Shown one piece after another: positions 24,441 through 33,600 of a DNA stretch of 57,769 nt. The notes under the pieces were generated by a model. It made no database searches. It saw only the letters and a program-made list of their open reading frames with translations, and was not told where the DNA came from. How positions within the stretch are numbered: the stretch's first letter is position 1; every line of letters begins with the position of its first letter. Source of the DNA: Pedosphaera parvula Ellin514 (GTDB taxonomy: Bacteria; Verrucomicrobiota; Verrucomicrobiia; Limisphaerales; Pedosphaeraceae); assembly GCF_000172555.1 (NCBI RefSeq), contig NZ_ABOX02000049.1, positions 1-57,769 of the forward strand, given 5' to 3'. A program made the translations under genes and the position numbers.

Positions 24441-26669
24441 TTGCCATATATTTTACCAAGATTTGTGAATTTACTGTTTTTACGCTCGCCAGTTCAGTTC
24501 CTCGTTTTATACGCACTGGTCAGCCTGACTTTTTTGTCATCTGCCGTGGCGCAATCCATCCGCCCCGGGATGGGATCCACGCCGTACGCAGATGCGTCAG
24601 GCACAGGCGTCACCTTTCGAGTGTGGGCGCCAAATGCAACCAGCGTCGCTGTAAGGGGTTCGTTCAATGGTTACAGTTCCACCGCCAATTTTCTGATCAA
24701 GGAAGCTGGCGGTCTCGGGCTTTGGTCCGGTGACATTCCGACGGCTCGGGCGGGAGATCAGTATAAATACTACCTCAGCGGCTCTCTTTGGAAACGCGAT
24801 CCTCGCGGTCGTAAGGTAGTCAACTCATCCGATAACACGATTGTTTACGACCCGAATGCATTCAACTGGGCCAGCGATGCTCGTTTGCCGGTGAACACTT
24901 CGAACCTTGTCATTTATGAAATGCATGTTGGCGCATTCTATGACCCAACTCCTGCGTCGGGTGGACCGGGAAAATTCGCCGATGCAATAACGAAGCTGGA
25001 TCACTTGGCGGAACTCGGTATCAACGCCGTTGAACTGATGCCGGTTATGGAGTTCGCTGGCGACAATAGCTGGGGGTACAATCCGGCCGACCCATACGCA
25101 GTTGAAAACACCGGTTACGGTGGGCCGGATGGTTTAAAGAGTTTCGTCAAAGCCGCCCACCAGCGAGGCATTCGCGTTCTGCTCGATGTGGTTCACAATC
25201 ATTATGGTCCAAGCGACCTCGACTTGTGGACCTTTGATAACGGGGCCAGCCCAAGTATTTATTTCTACACTGCAGCGAACATCTGCTGCACCCAATGGGG
25301 AGGCCGCCCGAACTATTCAACGGAAGGAGTGCGTTCCTTCATCATTGGAAGTTTTCGTCAGTGGTTGGATGAGTATCACGTGGATGGCTTCCGTTGGGAC
25401 GCGGTAGGCGCAATGAGATATTACGACCCCGGACATGTCGGCATCCCGGAGGCTGATTCACTTATTCAATACATTAACTCCACCGCCATCCATTCGGATC
25501 ACCCCGGGGCCATCAGTATTGCCGAGGATCAGTCATCAGGAATGAACTTTGATGGCGAATGGAATCGCAGTTTTGGCGACCTCCTCATAGGCGAAATGGT
25601 CAAGTCAACCGATAGTTCCCGGGATGTGGTTGGATTGTTCAATGGGATGAATGCGTCGGGATTCTCCCGGGTTCTTTATGATGAATCACACGATTTGGTG
25701 GGCAATCTGAATGGCGCTGGCGCACAACGGCTCCCTTATCGTATTCAATCCACCGACCCCACCGGTTACTTCGCGCGCAAGCGATCCATGCTTGCCGCCG
25801 CCGTCGTATTAACCACACCTGGAATTCCAATGCTTTTCATGGGACAAGAGATGCTTGAAACTCAGCAGTTCGGTGACAGTAATCCTTTGCACTGGGAAAA
25901 CACGACCAACTACCCCACCGTGGTACAATTTTATCGCGACTTGATTCATTTGCGGCGAAATCTCGATGGTGTGAGCCTTGGGCTCACTGGTCCCAATATC
26001 ACCTCACACGTAGTGGACAACACTGCCAAACTTCTCGCCTTTCATCGCTGGGGTGCTGGACCAAATGATCAGGTGATGATAGTTATGAATTTCTCCAACA
26101 AGGTATTGACCAATTATTCGATCACTGGATTTCCTGCCAATGGAACATGGTATGTCAACCTGAACTCAGATTGGACACTCTATGGCAATGACTTCGGCAA
26201 CATGGGAAGTTCTCTGATTCAGGTTTCCGCGGGCAACGGACAAATTACCATTGGTCCATACAGCGTCCAGGTTCTTTCGCGTCAAGCGCTGCCGCTGCTT
26301 GATTCGGACGGGGACGGTTTGCTAAATGGGTGGGAACAACTGCATTTTGGTGATCCCATCAGCGCGGTTGCCTCGGCGGATGATGATGGGGATGGGGTGG
26401 ACAACCTTCACGAACAGGCAGCGGACACTGATCCCAAATCCGCTAATTCCGTGCTGAAGTTCACCGGTATCCAGGCGGGAAACGGACAAATCACCTTAAC
26501 GTGGAAAGGCGGCCAGTCCGTTCGGCAGGTACTCAAGCAGGCGAGTCAGTTGAACGGGCCGTGGAACGCCATTTATACCAATAATCCTCCCACCGCCATC
26601 ACCAATACTTTCACCGTCCCCATGCCACCTTCGTCCTCCTCCATTTTTAGGATTGAACTGGCTCCGTAA
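24441..26669 (+). CDS. secreted GH13 enzyme with CBM48, branching-enzyme/isoamylase-like
   Basis: The 742-residue protein starts at TTG 24441, or more simply at GTG 24462. A signal peptide ending SSAVAQ follows. The N-terminal CBM48-like domain reads GVTFRVWAPNATSVAVRGSFNGY. The GH13 regions are DVVHNH, GFRWDAV (nucleophile), IAEDQ (acid/base) and DESHD. The domain order resembles glycogen branching enzymes, isoamylases and trehalohydrolases, but a secreted form suggests glucan degradation or remodelling outside the cell. Near the C-terminus Ca-binding TSP3-type repeats occur (DSDGDGLLNGWE, DDDGDGVDNLHE), then the short module shared with other secreted proteins here. Operator C lies just upstream. 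Confidence 0.88.
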   Translation: MPYILPRFVNLLFLRSPVQFLVLYALVSLTFLSSAVAQSIRPGMGSTPYADASGTGVTFRVWAPNATSVAVRGSFNGYSSTANFLIKEAGGLGLWSGDIPTARAGDQYKYYLSGSLWKRDPRGRKVVNSSDNTIVYDPNAFNWASDARLPVNTSNLVIYEMHVGAFYDPTPASGGPGKFADAITKLDHLAELGINAVELMPVMEFAGDNSWGYNPADPYAVENTGYGGPDGLKSFVKAAHQRGIRVLLDVVHNHYGPSDLDLWTFDNGASPSIYFYTAANICCTQWGGRPNYSTEGVRSFIIGSFRQWLDEYHVDGFRWDAVGAMRYYDPGHVGIPEADSLIQYINSTAIHSDHPGAISIAEDQSSGMNFDGEWNRSFGDLLIGEMVKSTDSSRDVVGLFNGMNASGFSRVLYDESHDLVGNLNGAGAQRLPYRIQSTDPTGYFARKRSMLAAAVVLTTPGIPMLFMGQEMLETQQFGDSNPLHWENTTNYPTVVQFYRDLIHLRRNLDGVSLGLTGPNITSHVVDNTAKLLAFHRWGAGPNDQVMIVMNFSNKVLTNYSITGFPANGTWYVNLNSDWTLYGNDFGNMGSSLIQVSAGNGQITIGPYSVQVLSRQALPLLDSDGDGLLNGWEQLHFGDPISAVASADDDGDGVDNLHEQAADTDPKSANSVLKFTGIQAGNGQITLTWKGGQSVRQVLKQASQLNGPWNAIYTNNPPTAITNTFTVPMPPSSSSIFRIELAP

Positions 26670-26897
26670 CGTAAACTAGTAATTCGTTCCTGAATGAAGG
26701 GAAACAGAACCGCCCAGGGCGCAATGGCATAACCTGCCTCGCGCCAGGCTGCTTGATAATCCCAAGCGGCTGGGGCTGTGGAAAGATGTGAGCAGGAATG
26801 ATTAAAAGAATTGGCACCTTCGCACCGACGCTTCCATGAATAAATGTTCATGGATTTGATAATGTGACGACAAGATTTTAAATGGTAACCAATACGC

Positions 26898-27155
26898 TTG
26901 ACGAAGTTTTTTTCGGACCTGCCAGACTGCCAGAGAAAACCTCGTGTTGAACTCGTACCGGCAGGTAGCAAACTGGCTTCGGGTCTTGAGGTATTTGTCG
27001 ATTGGAAAGAACCCTTCAAGGAGGGCGTCATATACTATCTGGAAAAGGATCGAGTGCGAGGAGTCCTTCTGTGGAATGTATGGGGCAAGGTAGATGCCGC
27101 TCGCCAGTTGATCTCGGAACCCAAGCCGATTCAGATCGAGGATCTGCGGAGATGA
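26898..27155 (+). pseudogene. 3' remnant of an AIF-like FAD/NAD(P) oxidoreductase
   Basis: The last 85 codons of a larger gene survive. After FFSDL-x-D the middle is scrambled. WKEPFKEGVIYYL, RVRGVLLWNVW and KVDAARQLI then match the reductase C-terminal domain of AIF/ferredoxin-reductase-like flavoproteins. No FAD- or NAD-binding domain precedes it, and the upstream DNA has stops in this frame. It is a fossil standing before the NRPS cluster, and its presence marks a deletion or insertion boundary. Confidence 0.7.
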
Positions 27156-27628
27156 ATGAAATAGCTGATCGGACAATTTTCCGCATTTATGGAAGCCATG
27201 GAGTTCCAGCGATTTATGTGTTAGTGAAATCCATTTTTCTTCATGGCTTAAGTGGCACCTGGTTTCGGTTCTTCCTTGGAAAACCGGCAACTTTCAGGGT
27301 TTAACCCCATGGAGGAACATTGACGCGAGAGGTAGGGTTCACGGCGTAGGTCAGAATGGTTTTTATCCCAGGATTCGTTCCAGCACAGGATCAGCAATAA
27401 TTCGCTGCCTTTTGGAGTGGAAGCAGGTGAGGAGATCGCCATTCAGGCGGTGCGTGCGACGACCTGGCTGGAGCATTGAAAACTTTGCAGCCCAAGCTGA
27501 AGCCGAATTGCCTAACGAACTTGTTGGCTGAATAGCAAAAGGAGTTGGTTTTGAAATCTGATTTGACCCTGCGAAGCTTTGCGCTGCTTAACTCAAAGGA
27601 ACTGCCTCACTTTCTTGCGGGCTAGATT
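27156..27628. other. intergenic region upstream of the NRPS-PKS genes
   Basis: No recognisable gene. One frame keeps an open, protein-like stretch ending FGVEAGEEIAIQAVRATTWLEH (stop near 27477), possibly another gene scrap that I cannot name. The NRPS-PKS promoter must lie in this region, but I could not pick a convincing -35/-10 pair. Confidence 0.4.
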
Positions 27629-30600
27629 ATGGATCATTCTTTGGATGTTTTTCCGATAGAAGACTTGGGCATTCCTGCGGATGCGCGAGTTAAACTTAAC
27701 AGTGAGTTGTCCCGGCCGGAAGACTCTGCCGGGCTGAGCTGTAAAGGTGGGTTCAAATTGGAAAAGAATTCATCGGCTGAGGCAGGGGCTTTGTGCATTC
27801 AGGAAATGTTTGAAAAACAAGCTGCCCTTACGCCTGAGGCGGTTGCAGTAGTTTGTCAATGCAGGTGCCTTACATATCGGGAACTGAACGCACGAGCCAA
27901 TCAGGTGGCTGCAAATTTGCGACAACTAAACGTGGGTCCCGAAGTAATGGTAGGAATCTGCATGGAGCGTTCCTGGGAGTTGTTGGTTGGCATCCTGGGT
28001 ATTTTAAAAGCGGGGGGAGCTTATCTGCCCCTGGATCCTTCTTATCCCGGCAGCCGATTGAGTCTTATGCTGGAGGATGCACAACCACTGGTCGTCTTAA
28101 CCCAGGCGAAGTTGTGCAGGACACTGCCTGCCATTGGTACGCGGACAATTTGTTTGGATGCTCTCCCAACCATCGATGAAGTTGAAAATCCAAGTCTCCT
28201 AAATTTCCCCGGCAATGTCGCCTATGTGCTTTACACCTCCGGTTCCACCGGCCGGCCCAAGGGCGTGCTCATCGAACACCGGAGTGTGGTGAACCTCCTT
28301 GGCTGGGCCCACGAGCTCTACACCCGCGAGGAACTGGCGGGAGTGCTGGCATCCACTTCGGTTTGCTTTGACCTGTCGGTCTTTGAATTCTTTGTCCCCT
28401 TGAGCTGCGGGGGCAGGGTGATCCTGGCGGAGAACGCGCTGGAACTGCCCCAGCTCCCGGCCGCAGGCGAGGTGACCCTCCTCAACACCGTCCCCTCGGC
28501 CATGGCTGAACTCTTGCGCACGCGCGGCCTGCCCGCCTCCGTGCGGGTCGTCAACCTGGCCGGGGAACCCCTCTCCGCGCAACTCGTGGATGAGCTTTAC
28601 CGCACCCAGCCCTGCGTCCGGAAGGTGTATGACCTTTATGGCCCGACCGAGGACACGGTCTATACAACCTGTGCCCTGCGCCGGCCCGGCGCCCCCGCCA
28701 CCATCGGGCGGCCCCTGGCCAACAAGCAGGTTTATATTCTCAATGAGCAACAAGAGCCCGTCCCGGTCGGAGTGCCGGGCGAGCTCTTTATTGGAGGCTC
28801 GGGTCTGGCCCGGGGCTACCTCCACCAGGCGCAACTCACGAGTGAAAAATTCATTCCCCATCCCTTCAGTGCCGATCCCTCGGCCCGGCTCTACCGCACT
28901 GGTGACCTGGCCACCTATCTGCCTGATGGAAATATTGAGTTCATCGGACGCGTCGATCTGCAGGTTAAGATTCGAGGTCATCGTGTCGAACTGGGTGAAA
29001 TAGAGTCAGCGCTTAACCAGCATCCAGCCATTCGCGAGAATGCAGTTGTACTCCGGAACGAGGCTGACCAGAAACGTTTGGTTGGGTATGCGGTGGCACG
29101 AAGCAAGGAACACCCAACCGCGAGTGAGCTGAGAAGATTTCTCCAAGGTAAATTGCCCGACTACATGGTGCCCTCAACCTTTGTCTGGTTGTCTGCAATG
29201 CCATTGACAGTTAACGGCAAGTTGGACCGACGTGCATTACCAGCACCCAACTGTCTACGGCCGGAACTGGATCAAGCATATGTGGCTCCGAAGACCGAGT
29301 TGGAAAAGTTTCTGGCAGGAATTTGGTGCAACCTACTCCAACTGGACCGTATAGGGATCAACGACAAGTTTTTTGAATTGGGCGGCGATTCACTTCAGGG
29401 AGCTGAATTCATCGCGCAAGTGGAGAAAAAGTTGGGCGAGCAAATATATGTCGTGGTGCTGTTCGAAGCCCCAACCATCGCCCGGTTCACGGAATATTTG
29501 GAGATGCATTACGCCACAGCGGTAAGCCGGGCATTTGGGGTTACCCACGATGGGTCGCCGAGAGAGCTTGCTGGAGGGAAGGTGAACGCAAGCAAGCTGG
29601 TTTTGGCACGAAGCTTGATAAAACCGCTTCCACCGCGTTCATCCGGGATGGAGTCCAGAGGGAAAGCTCCGGCTCTGTTCATACTAGCACCTCCACGGTC
29701 AGGAACATCCTTATTGCGCGTCATGTTGGCGGGCAATCCTGAATTGTTTACCACTTCCGAGCTGCATCTTCTCAACTTTAATACGCTTGGTGAAAGAAAG
29801 GCATTCTTCTCAGGCAAATACAGTTTGTGGCTGGAGGGTCTGATCCGCACCGTAATGGAGATCAAACAGTGCAGCCCTGAAGAAGCGGCACAAATTATCG
29901 AAGCATACGAGTTTCAAGATCTCTCCACCGCCGATATGTATGCACTCCTGCAGGACTGGATCGGGGGCAGGATGTTGGTGGAAAAAACTCCGGCCTATGG
30001 ACTGGACATGGAGATTCTAAAGCGGGCAGAGAGTGATTTTGAAAATGCCTTGTATATTCATCTGGTACGTCATCCGGCAGCAATGGTGCACTCATTTGAA
30101 AAAAATCATTTGGACCAGGTATACTTTAATTATGAGCATTGCTTCACTGCCAGGGAAGTTGGGGAGTTGTATTGGTTGATAGTCAATCAGAATGCATTGG
30201 AGTTCCTGAAAAATATTCCTTCACGTCGTCAGATGCAGATGCGATTTGAGGATTTGGTTGCTGATCCCAGCGGCATCATGCAGCAAATGTGTCAAAACTT
30301 CGGGATGAAGTTTCATCCCGATATGATTCAACCCTACAAAGACCCTGACAAGAAAATGCTGGATGGAGTTCATCGCCAGTCCAAGTCGATGACGGATGCA
30401 AAGCTGTTCGATTACAAGAGCATTGAGGCAAAGGTTGCACAGCAATCCGTAAAGACGGATGCAACCTTCTTGAGTGATCTCACACGCGAATTAGGAAATA
30501 GATTTGGATATAATTTGGATGACAGAGCAGAAGTCGCCGTTAAAGAAAAGTGCGGAAACGCTGCCAACAGGGGCCACCATCTAATTGGGGAGCAAAGGAG

Positions 30601-30652
30601 GCTCCGGCAGGCTTTTCGAGAACGCCTGATCAACCAACAGGAAATAAAATGA
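27629..30652 (+). CDS. NRPS loading protein: adenylation - PCP - sulfotransferase
   Basis: The 1007-residue protein has no condensation domain, so it should load the first building block. The adenylation domain spans about 65-570 (YTSGSTGRPKG at 202-212, YGPTEDTV, TGDL, NGKLDRRAL). A carrier domain has LGGDSL with the phosphopantetheine Ser at 588. A PAPS-type sulfotransferase domain (about 680-990) has PPRSGTS (688-694) and HLVRHPAAMVHSF. Pocket residues by the GrsA scheme read D-L-F-N-N-A-L-V-Y-K, close to a signature I recall as alanine. A GC-rich core covers residues about 193-430. The stop overlaps the next start by 4 bp (ATGA, 30649-30652). No phosphopantetheinyl transferase is encoded nearby. 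Confidence 0.93.
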   Translation: MDHSLDVFPIEDLGIPADARVKLNSELSRPEDSAGLSCKGGFKLEKNSSAEAGALCIQEMFEKQAALTPEAVAVVCQCRCLTYRELNARANQVAANLRQLNVGPEVMVGICMERSWELLVGILGILKAGGAYLPLDPSYPGSRLSLMLEDAQPLVVLTQAKLCRTLPAIGTRTICLDALPTIDEVENPSLLNFPGNVAYVLYTSGSTGRPKGVLIEHRSVVNLLGWAHELYTREELAGVLASTSVCFDLSVFEFFVPLSCGGRVILAENALELPQLPAAGEVTLLNTVPSAMAELLRTRGLPASVRVVNLAGEPLSAQLVDELYRTQPCVRKVYDLYGPTEDTVYTTCALRRPGAPATIGRPLANKQVYILNEQQEPVPVGVPGELFIGGSGLARGYLHQAQLTSEKFIPHPFSADPSARLYRTGDLATYLPDGNIEFIGRVDLQVKIRGHRVELGEIESALNQHPAIRENAVVLRNEADQKRLVGYAVARSKEHPTASELRRFLQGKLPDYMVPSTFVWLSAMPLTVNGKLDRRALPAPNCLRPELDQAYVAPKTELEKFLAGIWCNLLQLDRIGINDKFFELGGDSLQGAEFIAQVEKKLGEQIYVVVLFEAPTIARFTEYLEMHYATAVSRAFGVTHDGSPRELAGGKVNASKLVLARSLIKPLPPRSSGMESRGKAPALFILAPPRSGTSLLRVMLAGNPELFTTSELHLLNFNTLGERKAFFSGKYSLWLEGLIRTVMEIKQCSPEEAAQIIEAYEFQDLSTADMYALLQDWIGGRMLVEKTPAYGLDMEILKRAESDFENALYIHLVRHPAAMVHSFEKNHLDQVYFNYEHCFTAREVGELYWLIVNQNALEFLKNIPSRRQMQMRFEDLVADPSGIMQQMCQNFGMKFHPDMIQPYKDPDKKMLDGVHRQSKSMTDAKLFDYKSIEAKVAQQSVKTDATFLSDLTRELGNRFGYNLDDRAEVAVKEKCGNAANRGHHLIGEQRRLRQAFRERLINQQEIK
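28205..28920 (+). other. GC-rich core of the first adenylation domain (probable recombinant segment)
   Basis: GC rises sharply inside the gene. By hand count it is 27/60 at 28141-28200, then 39/60 at 28261-28320, 44/60 at 28441-28500, 43/60 at 28501-28560 and 39/60 at 28861-28920. It falls back to 29/60 at 28921-28980. The segment runs from just before the A3 motif to the A7 region and so contains all substrate-pocket residues except the final Lys. Confidence 0.7.
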
Positions 30653-33600
30653 ACAGCCGCGAGAATTATCGCGAGGAGATAGCCATCATCGGTATGGCCG
30701 GACGTTTTCCCGGTGCGGCCAATGTGGATGATTTCTGGCAAAATTTGTGCCAGGGATTTGAAGCCGTGCGAACCTTTACGGCAGAGGAACTGGCGGAGGC
30801 CGGGGTTAATGCGGACATTCTAAAGAATCCGAATTATGTCAATGCCGGGGTAGTGCTGGAGGAGGCGGAGTGCTTTGACGCGGCCTTTTTTGGATACAAG
30901 CCGCGGGAAGTCGAACTGATGGACCCACAGCACCGGATCTTTTTGGAATGTGCATGGTCCGCACTGGAGCATGCTGGTTACGATTCCGAGGAATACACTG
31001 GACAAATAGGAGTGTTCGGAGCCGTGGCGAGAAACAACTATTTAATACATAATTTATTGCCAAACCGGCAATTGGTTGAATCCGCGGGTCTGCACCAAAT
31101 GATCATCGGCAACGACAAGGATTATCCTGCCACCCGAGCCGCTTTCAAACTGAACCTTCGTGGACCTAGTTTAAGCGTGCAAACCGCCTGTTCTTCCAGC
31201 GGCGTGGCCATCCATCTCGCATGCCAAAGTCTGCTGGCGGGTGAATGTGACATGGCGTTGGTGGGTGGTGGGCGCATTCTGGTGCCAATGACTGCGGGAT
31301 ACTTGTATGAGGAGGGAGGCATTCAATCACCGGACGGACACTGTCGGGCGTTCGACGCCAAGGCCCAGGGGACAGTCTTGGGAAGCGGAGTTGCGTTGGT
31401 GGTTCTGAAACGGTCGAGTGATGCGTTGAGGGATGGAGATTCGATTTATGCTGTGATTAAAGGAACCGCGGTCAATAACGACGGTGCAGCCAAGGTTGGA
31501 TTTACCGCTCCCAGTGTGGAAGGGCAGGCCAGGGTCATTGCAGAAGCGCAGGCGGTCGCGGGTGTTTCAGCGGAAACGATCAGCTATGTGGAAGCACATG
31601 GAACAGGAACTTCGCTGGGAGATCCCATCGAAATCACGGCCTTAACCAGGGCATTTCGCGCGAGCACGAATAAAAAGGGATATTGTGGCATTGGCTCAGT
31701 CAAAACCAATATCGGGCATCTGGATGCTGGAGCAGGGGTGGCAGGAGTCATTAAAACAGCGTTGGCATTGAAACATAAGCTGATCCCGCCCAGTTTAAAT
31801 TTTGAAATGCCCAATCCGCAGATCGATTTTGCGAACAGCCCGTTTTATGTGAACACCAGGCTTGCGGAATGGAAAACAGACGGAACTCCGCGACGTGCCG
31901 GCGTGAGTTCCTTCGGGTTGGGTGGAACGAACGCCCACATTATTCTGGAGGAAGCGCCGGAAGCAGAGCCGTCCTGTGCGTCCCGGCCAAGCCAAATACT
32001 CCTCCTCTCCGCCAAGAGCAGCGAAGCCTTGCAAAGGGCCACGTCCAATCTGTCATCTTTTCTTGAAAAGAATCCACAAACGAACCTCGCCGACGTTGCT
32101 TACACACTGCAGGCAGGTCGCAGAGGGTTCAGTCATCGGCGCATGCTGGTCTGTAACGACACGAAAGAGGCAATCAAGCTTCTGAACGAGGCCAATGCTC
32201 AAAAGATCATACCAAGCGAAGTTGAGCCTGCCGCCGCGAAGGTGGTGTTTATGTTTCCAGGCCAGGGAGCGCAGCGGGTGAATATGGCGCTGGAAATTTA
32301 TCAGAACGAACCAGCGTTTAGGAAAGAGGTGGATTATTGTGCGGACGTTCTGAAGCGCCATTTGGGCATCGATATTCGGCAATTGCTTTATCCCTTGGCG
32401 GGACAGGAGGAGGAAGCCAATCAGCAGCTCACAAAAACTCTCTACGCCCAACCTGCGCTCTTTACAATTTCCTATGCGCTCGCGCGTTTGTGGCAGGAGT
32501 GGGGAATGGAGCCGGATGAAATGATTGGGCACAGCGTTGGGGAATATGTGGCGGCATGCCTGGCCGGTGTGTTTTCGATTGAGGATGTCCTGTGGATGCT
32601 GGCAACGAGAGGCAAGTTGATGCAGAACCTTTCCAAAGGTTCCATGCTGGCTGCATCCCTGCCTGAAGCGGATGCACGAAAATACCTGGGGCAGGAACTT
32701 TCCCTGGCTGCCATCAACAGTCCTTCCAGTTGCGTCATTTCCGGTCCCGTGGAAGCGGTGGAGCAGTTGCAAAAGGAACTCGTCAAAGCCAGGGTTGCCT
32801 GCCTCCACTTGCAAACCTCACATGCTTTCCACTCCGCAATGGTGGATCCAATCATTGAACCATTCAAACAGGAGTTGAAGAATGTGAGGCTGAACGTTCC
32901 TAAAATACCGTTTATTTCCTCCTGCACTGGCACCTGGATTACGGTGGATCAGGCCACAGATATTAACTACTGGGCGCATCACTTGCGGGAAACGGTAAGG
33001 TTTGCTGAGGGGTTGCAGGAAGTTATGAAAAAGCCCGAGTCCATCCTGCTCGAAGTGGGGCCGGGAAACATCCTGAGTGGGTTGGCGCGGCATCCTGCTT
33101 ATAAAGGCAGTATGCGCGGAGTGATCTCCTCATTGGGGGCTTCCCTGGGAGGAAACGAAACACGGAGTTTGCTGAATGCATTGGGCCAGGCATGGCTCGC
33201 CGGGCTGAAAATTAATTGGTCAGGGTTTAATGTGCATCAAAGAAGACAGCGGATTGGACTTCCTACATACCCCTTTGAGCGAAAACGCTACTGGGTCGAT
33301 CCTCCGAAAACAAAAACCATTCCGATCATCGACGCAACTACTTCACCCGCGGAGTCGGAAGGATTATCCCGGGCGAATGGGAACCAAGTATTAACAGGAC
33401 ATGAGGAGCCCACATTTCTGGAAAATGAAACATGCACTCGACCTCAAATGCATACAGAGGATCGAAAAGAGCAGATCCTTGGAGGACTGAAGGAATGTTT
33501 GCGCGAATTAAGCGGTATGATCGCGGAAGACCTTCAACCCGCAGCCACTTTCCTTGGTCTTGGCTTTGATTCATTATTCCTGACCCAGGCTGGACTGGCA

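Noticed and set aside
26573-27031. 152-codon minus-strand frame
   Set aside because: It overlaps the real GH13 3' end and the oxidoreductase fossil on the other strand. No coherent domain.
28199-28981. 260-codon minus-strand open frame in the first A domain
   Set aside because: It exists only because the recombinant core is GC-rich. No domain, and the plus strand is plainly NRPS.
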